From CAVPDE01 sp964580575 (lineage in GTDB: Bacteria; Desulfobacterota; DSM-4660; Desulfatiglandales; HGW-15), in assembly GCA_964580575.1 (NCBI GenBank), contig CAZOLJ010000019.1, forward strand, positions 1 to 63,168: DNA of 63,168 bases, read 5' to 3'. The position numbers and the translations under genes were made by a program. Shown here piece after piece: positions 41,004 through 49,549 of the stretch. The stretch's first letter is position 1, and every line of letters begins with the position of its first letter. The notes below the pieces were generated by a model. The model made no database searches. It saw nothing but the letters and a program-made list of their open reading frames with translations, and was not told the DNA's origin.

Positions 41004-43267
41004 AAAGAAAAGCCATTGAAATAACCGGCATTGTTCAAGGCATTGGATACAGGCCCTTTGTTTACAATCTGGCCCTCACTCATTCCATCCGGGGATGGGT
41101 CCTGAACAATGCAAAGGGGGTGTTCATCGATGCGGAGGGTGACGATGGAGCTCTCGGACGTTTCATCGAGGGACTCACCGAGCTTGCTCCGCCTCTTGCC
41201 CGAATTGAAACCCTGAAAGCCACTTCCCTTGAACCACAGGGATACCCTCATTTTGAAATTAGGCAGAGCAAGGGGGCTTCAGAGGGCTTTACCCTGATCT
41301 CTCCGGATATAGCCACCTGTGATGCGTGCCGGGGAGAGCTTTTCTCTCCTGTCAACTTCCGGCACCGATATCCCTTCATTAACTGCACGCTTTGTGGTCC
41401 GAGATTCACCATCATCAAAGACATTCCCTATGATCGTCACCAGACGACCATGGCTCCCTTCACCCTGTGCCCGGTCTGCCGGAAGGAGTATGAGAATCCG
41501 CTGGACCGTCGATTTCACGCTCAACCCAATGCCTGCCCTGCTTGCGGCCCTTCCCTGCATTGGGTGGATCGAAAGGGAGAAACCCTTCCTGGAGATGCTC
41601 TGGACAGAATCCTTGAGCTTCTGACGCAAGGCTCGATTGTGGCGGTCAAAGGGATCGGCGGTTTTCATCTGGTTTGCAACGCAGAAAACCATGGAGCTGT
41701 CTCCTCACTGAGATCACGAAAGTTCAGAGAGGACAAGCCCTTTGCCGTCATGTGCCGGGACATGGAGGAAGTGAGAACGCACTGTGATGTCCATGAAGAG
41801 GAAGAGAGGCTCCTGCGGAGCCCGGAAAGACCCATTGTCCTCCTCAACAGGAAAAAGGACTCGTCCATTGCTCCAGGCGTTGCGCCTTTCCAGAAGACCC
41901 TGGGCGTGATGCTTCCCTATTCCCCTCTTCATCATTTGTTGCTCCACGGCCCGCTCAAAAGCCTGGTGATGACGAGCGGGAACGTGAGTGATGAACCCAT
42001 CGCCTACAAGAATGAAGAGGCCTGCCGCCGGCTCTCCGAAATAGCGGATTTTTTCCTTCTCCACGATCGGGACATTCACATGCGGTGCGACGATTCCGTG
42101 GTCAGGGTCTTCCGGGATCGCCCCTATGTCTTGCGGCGATCGCGGGGCTATGTTCCTTTTCCCATCAAGCTTTCTTTCGACCTCGAAATGATCCTGGCCT
42201 GCGGGGGAGAGTTGAAAAACACTTTTTCCCTTTCCCGCGGCCCTTATGTGTTCGTGAGCCACCACATCGGGGACCTGGAAAACATGGAGACGCTGCATTC
42301 CTTTGAACAGGGGATCGAGCATTTCAAGAACCTCTTCTCCATTGAACCCAAGGCCGTGGCCTATGACCTTCATCCGGAATACCTCTCCACAAAGTATGCG
42401 CTTTCCCTTGCCGGAATTCCGAAGCTGGGCGTTCAGCACCACCACGCCCATGTGGTGAGCGCCATGGCGGAGAACGGGTTGGACGGAGACGTGATTGGCG
42501 TCGCCCTGGACGGAACGGGTTTCGGGGATGACGGTACGATCTGGGGAGGGGAATTCCTGAGAGCCGATTTGAGGGGTTTTGAAAGGGTGGCTCATCTCAA
42601 GCAGGTCCCCATGCCCGGGGGCTCCATGGCTATCAAGGAGCCGCGGAGAATGGCCCTCGCCTATCTTTTTGAAGCTTTCGGCGAGAAGGCCATGGAACTG
42701 GATTGGATCAAAAGGAGAGATCCTCAGACGTGCGGAATTCTCAAGAAGATGATCGAACAAAGGGTGAATTCTCCGCTCACTTCGAGCATGGGGCGTCTCT
42801 TTGACGCCGTCTCCTCCCTCTTGTCGATCCGGGACACGGTGAACTACGAGGGGCAAGCAGCGGTTGAATTGGAGATGACAGCAGATGCTGAAGTGAAAGA
42901 GGAATACTCTTTCAAGATCCAGGAAACCCAAAGGCCCCTGATCGTCGATCCCATCGAAATGGTGAAAGGGATCGTGCAGGACTTGATCAGGGACTGTCCG
43001 CGTTCCTTCATCTCAGGAAAGTTTCATAGAACCATTGCCCGGCTTGTGGTAGAAACGTGCAGGAGAATCCGGTTGGAAGGCGGTCTGGATCGGGTTGTCT
43101 TGAGCGGCGGGGTGTTCCAGAATACCCTCCTTCTTGAATGGGTGTTCCACGGTCTCAAACAAGCCGGTTTCGAGGTTTACACCCATCACCTTGTGCCTAC
43201 GAATGACGGGGGTGTCTCCTTGGGGCAGGCCGTGATCACTCATATGAGGTGTTTTCAATGTGTCTGA
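41000..43267 (+). CDS. hypF: Carbamoyltransferase for hydrogenase maturation
   Basis: 755 residues from a GTG start. Makes thiocarbamoyl adduct on HypE from carbamoyl phosphate, for the CN ligands. Domains in order: acylphosphatase (ITGIVQGIGYRPFVYNLALT), two zinc fingers of form CxxC-x18-CxxC (CDACRGELF...CTLCGPRF and CPVCRKEY...CPACGPSL), a YrdC-like domain (GSIVAVKGIGGFHLVCNAEN, LVMTSGNVSDEPIAY) and a C-terminal Kae1-like domain with HHHAHVVSAMAENGLDG and GVALDGTGFGDDGTIWGGEF. Length is normal. Its last 10 bases overlap hypC. Order hypF-C-D-E is on the strand opposite to the hox operon; hypA and hypB are not in the window. Confidence 0.97.
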   Translation: MKRKAIEITGIVQGIGYRPFVYNLALTHSIRGWVLNNAKGVFIDAEGDDGALGRFIEGLTELAPPLARIETLKATSLEPQGYPHFEIRQSKGASEGFTLISPDIATCDACRGELFSPVNFRHRYPFINCTLCGPRFTIIKDIPYDRHQTTMAPFTLCPVCRKEYENPLDRRFHAQPNACPACGPSLHWVDRKGETLPGDALDRILELLTQGSIVAVKGIGGFHLVCNAENHGAVSSLRSRKFREDKPFAVMCRDMEEVRTHCDVHEEEERLLRSPERPIVLLNRKKDSSIAPGVAPFQKTLGVMLPYSPLHHLLLHGPLKSLVMTSGNVSDEPIAYKNEEACRRLSEIADFFLLHDRDIHMRCDDSVVRVFRDRPYVLRRSRGYVPFPIKLSFDLEMILACGGELKNTFSLSRGPYVFVSHHIGDLENMETLHSFEQGIEHFKNLFSIEPKAVAYDLHPEYLSTKYALSLAGIPKLGVQHHHAHVVSAMAENGLDGDVIGVALDGTGFGDDGTIWGGEFLRADLRGFERVAHLKQVPMPGGSMAIKEPRRMALAYLFEAFGEKAMELDWIKRRDPQTCGILKKMIEQRVNSPLTSSMGRLFDAVSSLLSIRDTVNYEGQAAVELEMTADAEVKEEYSFKIQETQRPLIVDPIEMVKGIVQDLIRDCPRSFISGKFHRTIARLVVETCRRIRLEGGLDRVVLSGGVFQNTLLLEWVFHGLKQAGFEVYTHHLVPTNDGGVSLGQAVITHMRCFQCV

Positions 43268-43473
43268 GTGTTCCAGGAAAGGTTGTTGAGATTCAGAACA
43301 ACATGGCCAAGGTCGAAGTCGGCGGCGTGCTCAGAGACGTCTCCATGGACGTGTGCCCTGACGCGGTCGTCGGAGACTACGTCCTCATCCACACCGGCTT
43401 TGCGATCCAAAAGCTCGATGAAAAAGAGGCGTTGGAGACTCTGGAGCTATTGAGAAAAATGGCAGCCTTTTAG
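43258..43473 (+). CDS. hypC: Hydrogenase assembly chaperone
   Basis: 71 residues, starting MCLSVPGKVVEIQNNMAKVE with the essential N-terminal Cys2; the in-frame ATG three codons earlier is not used because Cys must follow the start Met. The OB-like core is VGGVLRDVSMDVCPDAVVGD and YVLIHTGFAIQKLDEKEALE. It carries the Fe(CN)2CO group between HypD and the large subunit. It overlaps hypF by 10 bases. The last four codons and the stop (AAF*) lie inside the left end of the 292-bp element copy 2. Confidence 0.95.
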   Translation: MCLSVPGKVVEIQNNMAKVEVGGVLRDVSMDVCPDAVVGDYVLIHTGFAIQKLDEKEALETLELLRKMAAF

Positions 43474-43753
43474 CTTTTTGAAATGGATGGCTGAGGTCAT
43501 GGGGGTCTCTCTCAAAACTGAAAAACGAAGCAGCCACACCCCAGTGTCCAGCTCTGGGCCATGGGTGAGGCGGGCGGAGGGCTACCGGGAAACTCGCCGG
43601 CTAAATCCCTCCGATCACGTGGCGGTGAAACTTCGCCGCCCGCCTTCGCCGCCCCTTCCCTTCATGGTTTATCCCGATCCCGCTTCGTTTTCAGTTTTGA
43701 GAGAGACCCCCATGACCTTTTTCTAAAACTATTTCAAAAAGCTAAAAGGCTAC
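43462..43753. mobile_element. 292-bp palindromic MITE-like element, copy 2
   Basis: Ends AGCCTTTTAGCTTTTTGAAA (from 43464) and its exact complement ending 43751, inner arms CATGGGGGTCTCTCTCAAAA / TTTTGAGAGAGACCCCCATG, and the same GC-rich core as copy 1. Its length equals that of copy 1. Arm bases differ from copy 1 at many positions, but both sides of each arm change together so base pairing is kept. No clear 8-base duplication is visible. It lies between hypC and hypD inside the operon and supplies the hypC stop codon. hypD starts 21 bases after it. Confidence 0.75.
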
Positions 43754-43773
43754 AAGGAAAAGGTAGAGATTCA

Positions 43774-44862
43774 GTGAAGTTTATTGACGAGTTCCGGAAC
43801 AAGGACATCGCTCAGGGGCTGATCCGCAAGATCTTTGAGGTCTCCAATCGCCCGGTCCATTTGATGGAGGTCTGCGGCACCCACACCGTATCTTTTTTTC
43901 GGTATGGGATTCGCGACATGCTCCCGAAACACATTCGCCTTTTGTCCGGCCCCGGCTGCCCGGTGTGTGTTACACCCAACCAGGACATCGATCAGGCCAT
44001 TGCCCTGAGCCGCCGGGAAGAGGTGCTCCTGGCCACCTTTGGAGACATGATGAGGGTTCCGGGGTCAACCTCGAGCCTACAAAAAGAGAAAGCCGAAGGG
44101 AGAAGGATTCGAATCGTCTACTCTCCCCTCGAAGCCCTTCGACTGGCAAAAGAAAACCCGGCAAAGAAAATCGTATTTCTGGCTGTGGGTTTTGAAACCA
44201 CGTCGCCTGCCATTGCCATGACTCTCCTGCAGGCCCATAACGAAGGGATTGAGAACCTTTATTTCCTGAACAGCCAGAAGAGGGTTCCTCCTGCGCTCCG
44301 TGCTCTCCTCGAATCCGAAAAAGTCCAGATCCACGGCTTCATCCTACCAGGCCATGTGTGCACCATCCTTGGCAGGAAGCCTTTTGAGTTCATCTCCAAG
44401 GAGTTCAAGCGGCCTGCGGTCATTGCAGGCTTTGAGCCACTCGATCTCCTGCAGGCGGTGTGGATGCTCGTCACCCAGATTGAAAAAGAGCAGGCCTCTG
44501 TCGAGATACAGTATACCCGGGTCGTTCGCGATCAAGGCAACCCTGTGGCCGTGGACAAAATGGACCAAGCTTTCCAGCAGGATGAGGCCTTGTGGAGAGG
44601 ATTAGGCTGGATTCCAATGAGCGGCTCTCGTCTCAAGGACCCCTTTAGATCTATGGACGCTCGTCGGATTGAGGTAGACGTTGAACCTTCCAGGGAGCAT
44701 CCGGGTTGCCTTTGCGGGGAGGTTCTCCAGGCGGTCAGGACTCCTACGGAGTGCCCGCTCTTCAAGACCGTATGCCATCCCGACCACCCTGTGGGCCCCT
44801 GCATGGTTTCCATCGAGGGCGCTTGCTTCACTTATTACAAGTATGAACAAAATCCAAGTTAA
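43774..44862 (+). CDS. hypD: Fe-S scaffold for Fe(CN)2CO assembly
   Basis: 362 residues from a GTG start with AAGGTAGAG upstream; the longer open frame runs back into the repeat element. Conserved signatures: HLMEVCGTHTVSFFRYGIRD, LSGPGCPVCVTPNQDIDQAI, VGFETTSPAIAMTLLQAH, FILPGHVCTILG and, near the end, HPGCLCGEVLQAVRTPTECP, which with KTVC ligates the 4Fe-4S cluster. HypD holds the iron while HypE and HypC donate ligands. Its separation from hypC by an inserted element may reduce coupled translation. Confidence 0.96.
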   Translation: MKFIDEFRNKDIAQGLIRKIFEVSNRPVHLMEVCGTHTVSFFRYGIRDMLPKHIRLLSGPGCPVCVTPNQDIDQAIALSRREEVLLATFGDMMRVPGSTSSLQKEKAEGRRIRIVYSPLEALRLAKENPAKKIVFLAVGFETTSPAIAMTLLQAHNEGIENLYFLNSQKRVPPALRALLESEKVQIHGFILPGHVCTILGRKPFEFISKEFKRPAVIAGFEPLDLLQAVWMLVTQIEKEQASVEIQYTRVVRDQGNPVAVDKMDQAFQQDEALWRGLGWIPMSGSRLKDPFRSMDARRIEVDVEPSREHPGCLCGEVLQAVRTPTECPLFKTVCHPDHPVGPCMVSIEGACFTYYKYEQNPS

Positions 44863-44880
44863 TGTGCTCGTAGAAAGATC

Positions 44881-44960
44881 CAGGGTTATCACTCCCGCTA
44901 AAGCGGGAGTCCAGGGGTTCCTGGATTTTCTGGATTCCCGTCTTCACGGGAATGACGGAA
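44881..44960. repeat. Composite short palindromic repeat between hypD and hypE
   Basis: ACTCCCGCTAAAGCGGGAGT (44891-44910) is a perfect palindrome, followed by CCAGG/CCTGG and TTCCCGTCTTCACGGGAA (44935-44952). This is the common TTCCCG...CGGGAATGACGG class of intergenic repeats found in many proteobacteria. It lies in the 134-base space before hypE. Confidence 0.7.
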
Positions 44961-44996
44961 ACGAGCGTCTTCCACTTTCTAACGAGGACATACGGT

Positions 44997-46007
44997 ATGT
45001 CAGACGAAAAAATCCTTTTAGCCCATGGAAGCGGTGGAAAACTCTCTCATGATTTGGTGAGCGAGATTTTTGTCCCCCGATTCTCCAACCCCTTTCTGGA
45101 GCCACTCGATGACAGTGCCAGAATCACCAACCAGGAAGGGCCTCTTGCGTTCACCACAGACGCCTATGTGATCAACCCCCTGTTTTTCCCGGGCGGCGAC
45201 ATCGGAAAGCTGGCGGTCTGCGGCACCGTCAACGACCTTTCCATGATCGGGGCTGTTCCGGCTTATGTCAGTCTCTCCCTGATCATCGAGGAAGGTTTCT
45301 CGATCGAGCTGCTCAAACGGATCATGTCCTCTGTTCAGGACGCGGCCGAAGAGGCTTCCATCCGTGTCGTGACAGGAGACACGAAAGTGGTGGAACACGG
45401 AGCGGCAGACCAGCTCTTCATCACCACCTCCGGTATCGGGTGGATCCGGAAAGGGGTCCATCTTTCCGGACTCCATGCTAGGCCCGGTGACAAGGTTCTC
45501 GTCAGCGGCTTTCTGGGCGACCATGAGATCGCCGTGCTTTCGCAAAGAGAAGGGTTCGAGTTTCAAGGGGATTTGAGAAGCGACTGCGCTCCTCTCAACG
45601 GCCTTGTCGGAAGCATGCTCGAGGTGTGCCCCTCCATGCGATGCCTGCGGGACCCGACCCGTGGTGGATTGGCGACCACCCTCAATGAAATCGCATCCAG
45701 GTCCAGAGCGGGCATCGTCATTCAAGAGGCGAAAATCCCTGTTCGGGAATCTGTGCGCGGCACCTGCGAACTGCTGGGGTTGGATCCCCTTTATCTTGCC
45801 AACGAAGGAAAGCTCCTTGCGATTTGTCCGCCCCAGGAGGCAGAAAAAGTCCTGGAAGCGATGAGAGCGCACCCCTTGGGCACGCATGCGGAAATCATCG
45901 GTCAGGTCACGCAGGAGAACCCCAGGCGAGTCACCCTTCAGACTCTCATCGGCGGCCATCGCGTGCTCGACATGCTCACCGGCGCCCAATATCCTAGGAT
46001 CTGCTGA
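44997..46007 (+). CDS. hypE: Carbamoyl dehydratase for hydrogenase maturation
   Basis: 336 residues, starting MSDEKILLAHGSGGKLSHDL; the 15 residues upstream in the frame are non-conserved. PurM-like fold with LAFTTDAYVINPLFFPGGDI, GKLAVCGTVNDLSMIGAVPA, GDTKVVEHGAADQLFITTSG and the end LTGAQYPRIC. The C-terminal Cys in PRIC receives the carbamoyl from HypF and is dehydrated to thiocyanate using ATP. It completes the Fe ligand pathway. It ends the plus-strand hyp cluster. Confidence 0.96.
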   Translation: MSDEKILLAHGSGGKLSHDLVSEIFVPRFSNPFLEPLDDSARITNQEGPLAFTTDAYVINPLFFPGGDIGKLAVCGTVNDLSMIGAVPAYVSLSLIIEEGFSIELLKRIMSSVQDAAEEASIRVVTGDTKVVEHGAADQLFITTSGIGWIRKGVHLSGLHARPGDKVLVSGFLGDHEIAVLSQREGFEFQGDLRSDCAPLNGLVGSMLEVCPSMRCLRDPTRGGLATTLNEIASRSRAGIVIQEAKIPVRESVRGTCELLGLDPLYLANEGKLLAICPPQEAEKVLEAMRAHPLGTHAEIIGQVTQENPRRVTLQTLIGGHRVLDMLTGAQYPRIC

Positions 46008-46070
46008 AGGTGTCTGGCCCCTGCCATCCTGCTGCAACACATAGACCTTGGGTTCCCAGCGCCTTTGGAT

Positions 46071-46128
46071 CAGTAGGCAGTAGGAAGTAAGCAGTAGCCA
46101 GACGTGTCCTTCTGCTTACTGCCTACTG
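46071..46128. repeat. Dispersed palindromic repeat, GTAAGCAGT family, copy 2
   Basis: Left words CAGTAGGCAGTAGGAAGTAA and GCAGTAGCC, right arm TCTGCTTACTGCCTACTG. Lies between the convergent hypE and response-regulator genes, where it may act as a two-way terminator. Confidence 0.75.
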
Positions 46129-46189
46129 AAACGCGAGGCCGATTGAAAGACAGGCCCTGCCCGGCCTCAATCGCCGTTTACTGCGTCAA

Positions 46190-46831
46190 TTACCAGCCAT
46201 AGGTTCGCAGCATTTCGGCGCTCAGGGGTTTCTCCAGCCACCGCTTCTGCTTCGCTGTAAGAGGCCCGGCGGATGATTCTATCCAGTCAATGTCCCCTGT
46301 GAGCAACGCGAGCTTCTCCGCATTGTTCAAGTTGTACTCATCCAGAGCATCCGCCCAATTGTGCAGCAACTGGTGCACGAACTCCCCATCCGTTGCCGCC
46401 CGCTCAAGCACCCGGAGGATTTCCTCCTTGTGCATCAGAGCCTGCTCCTGCGGCGCCTGCGAGGCAGCGGTCTGCACCGCCTTGTCCACGGACTTGAGAA
46501 GTTCGTCTGGCGTAAAAGGCTTTTCCAGATAATCCGCTGCCCCGAGCCTCATGGCCTGCACGGCAGAACGCACATTGGCGTACCCTGTAATGATGAGCAC
46601 GGGGAGCGCCGGTTTTGCCCTTTTCAGGTCTCTCAAAACCACCATCCCGCCGATATCCGGCATGCGGATATCCGTCAGCACGACATCGTAGTTTTTCTGG
46701 ATTCCCCACTCCAGGCCCTGACGTCCGCTCAGCGTCACCTCGGCGTCATACTCGCCCTCCACAAGGATCTTCTTAACACTGTCGAGCACGATCTGTTCGT
46801 CGTCGATCACGAGAGCCTTTTTCTTATTCAC
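46190..46831 (-). CDS. Response regulator with unusual helical C-terminal domain (paralogue)
   Basis: 213 residues, exactly as long as the regulator at 26474-27115 and clearly its paralogue: MNKKKALVIDDEQIVLDSVK, phospho-acceptor in VVLTDIRMPDIGG, LIITGYANVRSAVQAMRLGA, DYLEKPFTP, and the same tail (HKEEILRVLERAATDGEFVH, WADALDEYNLNNAEKLALLT, GDIDWIE, GPLTAKQKRWLEKPLSAEML). Overlaps the REC-only gene by ATGA (46828-46831), so it is translated with it. Output is presumably by protein contact through the tail. Confidence 0.9.
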   Translation of the reverse strand: MNKKKALVIDDEQIVLDSVKKILVEGEYDAEVTLSGRQGLEWGIQKNYDVVLTDIRMPDIGGMVVLRDLKRAKPALPVLIITGYANVRSAVQAMRLGAADYLEKPFTPDELLKSVDKAVQTAASQAPQEQALMHKEEILRVLERAATDGEFVHQLLHNWADALDEYNLNNAEKLALLTGDIDWIESSAGPLTAKQKRWLEKPLSAEMLRTYGW

Positions 46832-47193
46832 AGTTTCCCCTCCTTCTCCATCACCCTGGCCACGGCTTCCAGAAGCTCAATCGGTGTAAAGGGTTTTGCA
46901 ATAAAAGTGGCCGCCTCGGTTCTCGAGACTTGCTCAACCGTTTGGGTGGTCGCGTAACCACTCATGACGATCACCGGGATGTTGGGCCACTTCTCCTTGA
47001 CTTCTCTCAAGAGAGTCATCCCGTCTTTGCCGGGCATTTTGATGTCCAGCAGGATGACTTCGATCGGTTCTCTGCGCATCACCTCAAGCGCCTCTTCCGC
47101 AGATCGCGCCGGAACCACTTCAAAGGAATCACCAAGCACCCGCTTGCAGCTTTCCAGGACAATGTTTTCGTCATCAACCACAAGGATCTTCAT
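46828..47193 (-). CDS. Single-domain response regulator
   Basis: 121 residues, receiver only: MKILVVDDENIVLESCKRVL, phospho-acceptor Asp in VILLDIKMPGKDGMTLLREV, S in VIVMSGYATTQ, K in FIAKPFTPIE. It lies between the Cache kinase (1-base gap) and the two-domain regulator (4-base overlap). A kinase with two regulators in this order suggests a branched or relay pathway. Confidence 0.92.
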   Translation of the reverse strand: MKILVVDDENIVLESCKRVLGDSFEVVPARSAEEALEVMRREPIEVILLDIKMPGKDGMTLLREVKEKWPNIPVIVMSGYATTQTVEQVSRTEAATFIAKPFTPIELLEAVARVMEKEGKL

Positions 47194-47194
47194 G

Positions 47195-49120
47195 TCACTT
47201 CACCCGACCCTCCAGAGGCACCCAAATAGTGAATGTGGACCCTTTTCCCACCTCACTGGCCACCTGAATGGTCCCTCCGTGCCTCTGAACGATTCCCACG
47301 GTTACGGACAGACCTAACCCTGTGCCGTGGCCCACTTCTTTTGTCGTGAAGAAAGGGTCAAAGAGCTTGTTCAAATGCTCCGGAGGGATGCCGCATCCCG
47401 TGTCGGCAATGGAGATTTCTATTCCCTCCTGACCGTCTTCGTTCTTCACCGGACTGTTCGACGTGGAAAAGGTAATGCTGTCTCCGGGCTTGGTGGCATC
47501 CAGGGCATTAATCAGCATGTTCAGCAGCACGCTTTGGAACTGGTTTCGATCCATATTCACCATGTGGAGATCTTGGCCTGGCTTGAAGACCATGCCGACC
47601 CCCTTGAGGAGCGCCTGGTTTTCCATCAGAGCCATCGTGCCACTGATAAGCCGGTTCACGTCGACCTGCTCCCGGTCAGGCTTGGTTTGCCTGGAAAAGT
47701 CCAGGAGTCCCTTCACGATCTTTCTCACCCGTTCCGTGGCTTCTACGATGGTTTGGAGATCAGAGCGAACCTCCTCGTTCAGATCTTTGCGCCGCAGGAG
47801 CATGTGAGTGTAGGTCAGCACTCCGGTTAGAGGGTTATTGATCTCGTGAGCCACTCCGGCTGCAAGCCTTCCCACGCTGGCCTGTCTTTCAGATAAGACC
47901 AGACGGTCCTGGCTTTCCGCTCTCCTGCGGCCCATAGCCGCGACCATTTCTTTGAAAGTTCTCTGAAGGACCGCCATTTCGCCGGAAGATACAGGGCCCA
48001 TGTCCGGCGTGAGGCTCCCCTCGGTCACTTGCTGGCTCGCTCGGATCAGGCGATGCACGGGGTTGATGATTTTTCCGGCCAGGAAGCAGCCGAGGAGAGT
48101 GGCCAGCGCCATCCCTGCCAGGGTGATGAGCACGAAACTTGCCAGCGTTCTCCAGCGCAGATCTACATATTTTTCTTCCAGCACTCCCATGCCCAGAATG
48201 CCCACGATCTTGTCGGAGATGTCCTTGATCGGTTCATAAGCCGTGATGTACCAGTCCGTGATGACCATAGCCTGTTTTGTCCACCGCTCGCCCTTCTCAA
48301 GCACGTGCTCTCTGACGTCTTCGGCTACTCGGGTGCCGATGGCCCGGCCTCCATCCTGGGCAGGGACATTCGTTGCAACACGAACATCCTTGAGGAAGAT
48401 GGTGGCTCGACCGATGCTTCGGCCTTTGTATTCCTCGTTGTGGAACACCGTGCCCCGCACGGTATCCACAATCTTCTCGTCGCGGTTCAAGAGAATCCCG
48501 CCATAGAGCACTCCCAGAATCTGCCCTTCGTGAAGAACGGGCACCGCAGCGGAAAGACAGAGCCCTGCCGTCACCGTTTTCTCCGTTAAAGGGCTGACCC
48601 CTGGGGCCGAAATGACATCGACTCTTGCTCTCTCCGCCAATTGCGGGTTCTCCTGGGTCAAAAACTCCTCGCTCAGCAGGACCGTGCCAGAGGCGAGGGC
48701 TTTCTTCTCCAAGGCCCGGGTGACAATAGGATTTGGAGGTTGGGCTTTCTTTCCCGGTATCGAATGGGTTCCGATTCGACAGATCGGTTGCCCCTTTTCA
48801 TCCGTAATGCCTGCGAAATCGAGGTCTGCGTGTTGCGCCATTCGACCCAAACGGAACACAAGGTCGGAGGTGTCCCGATCTCGGAGAGTCACAATGAAGC
48901 CGTATCCCAGGGTCGTGATGTTGAGCGCGACCTCGATCATCCTGATACGGTTGTCGTACATCTCGCGCGCTGCATTGAGATCCTGTGCTACCCGGTTTCT
49001 CGCCTCACCGAGGACCGACTTGGTCAAGAGATGGCCCCCGAACAGCAGCGATACGAGCCCCACAAGAAAGGTCACCCCCAGAAAGCTTGCTATGATTTTT
49101 GAACGAAAGGAATAGAACAT
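47195..49120 (-). CDS. Cache-HAMP sensor histidine kinase, NtrB-like kinase core
   Basis: 641 residues. N-terminal helix (ASFLGVTFLVGLVSLLFGGH), periplasmic Cache_3/Cache_2-type sensor (about 40-315, ending GRATIFLKDVRVATNVPAQD, RAIGTRVAEDVREHVLEKG, WYITAYEPIKDISDKIVGIL), second helix (LASFVLITLAGMALATLLGC), HAMP, then HisKA with phospho-His in AAGVAHEINNPLTGVLTYTH and HATPase (LNMLINALDATKPGDS, DTGCGIPPEHL, GTGLGLSVTVGIVQRHGG). Its sensor is paralogous to that of the kinase at 27145-29121. It leads a three-gene operon with the two regulators downstream. Confidence 0.94.
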   Translation of the reverse strand: MFYSFRSKIIASFLGVTFLVGLVSLLFGGHLLTKSVLGEARNRVAQDLNAAREMYDNRIRMIEVALNITTLGYGFIVTLRDRDTSDLVFRLGRMAQHADLDFAGITDEKGQPICRIGTHSIPGKKAQPPNPIVTRALEKKALASGTVLLSEEFLTQENPQLAERARVDVISAPGVSPLTEKTVTAGLCLSAAVPVLHEGQILGVLYGGILLNRDEKIVDTVRGTVFHNEEYKGRSIGRATIFLKDVRVATNVPAQDGGRAIGTRVAEDVREHVLEKGERWTKQAMVITDWYITAYEPIKDISDKIVGILGMGVLEEKYVDLRWRTLASFVLITLAGMALATLLGCFLAGKIINPVHRLIRASQQVTEGSLTPDMGPVSSGEMAVLQRTFKEMVAAMGRRRAESQDRLVLSERQASVGRLAAGVAHEINNPLTGVLTYTHMLLRRKDLNEEVRSDLQTIVEATERVRKIVKGLLDFSRQTKPDREQVDVNRLISGTMALMENQALLKGVGMVFKPGQDLHMVNMDRNQFQSVLLNMLINALDATKPGDSITFSTSNSPVKNEDGQEGIEISIADTGCGIPPEHLNKLFDPFFTTKEVGHGTGLGLSVTVGIVQRHGGTIQVASEVGKGSTFTIWVPLEGRVK

Positions 49121-49549
49121 GGTTTGTCCTATAGGGAGAAAACCGTCGGAACCCTATCAGGGTGCCCACCTTATCAGAGTTTGCAAGGGATATGCCACCA
49201 AAAAGAAGGTCCGCCCCTCCCTCTGACCCGGGATAACTGTTGAGATGTTAGCAAGTTGTCCTTCCATGGTCCATCGGGTGAGGCGTTCGCACGTCAGGAT
49301 TTCGATATGAGTGTAAACCAGGAGAAAAAACAAGTCACCTCAGAGGAGACTCGTCCTGAGGCCTCAAATGGGTTCCAGGGGCGTGGAGATCCAAGATTGG
49401 GGCATGGTAACGATTCGGGGCATGAGTTTATCTGCTTGCTTTTCGACCGAACTATCTCTAAATTATGCTAGTTTCGTATCATCTCATGCTCAGCCTTTTC
49501 ACCTTCAGTCAAACCGGCGAGTTTATTGCGGAGGCAACTTAGCTCTAAA
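49121..49549. other. Divergent intergenic region
   Basis: Between the kinase operon and the FabH-like gene. A 54-codon frame near 49308-49471 (MSVNQEKKQVTSEETRPEAS...) has low-complexity composition and no recognised family; I leave it uncalled. CGGAGGC at 49529-49535 may be the ribosome binding site for the next gene. Confidence 0.35.

Noticed and set aside
43454..43761. 8-bp target duplication around element copy 2
   Set aside because: GAAAAATG on the left and AAGGAAAA on the right do not match well enough; either it decayed or there was none.
40997..46007. hypA and hypB in the maturation cluster
   Set aside because: No nickel-binding HypA or GTPase HypB frame was found. They must be elsewhere or the nickel step uses another route.
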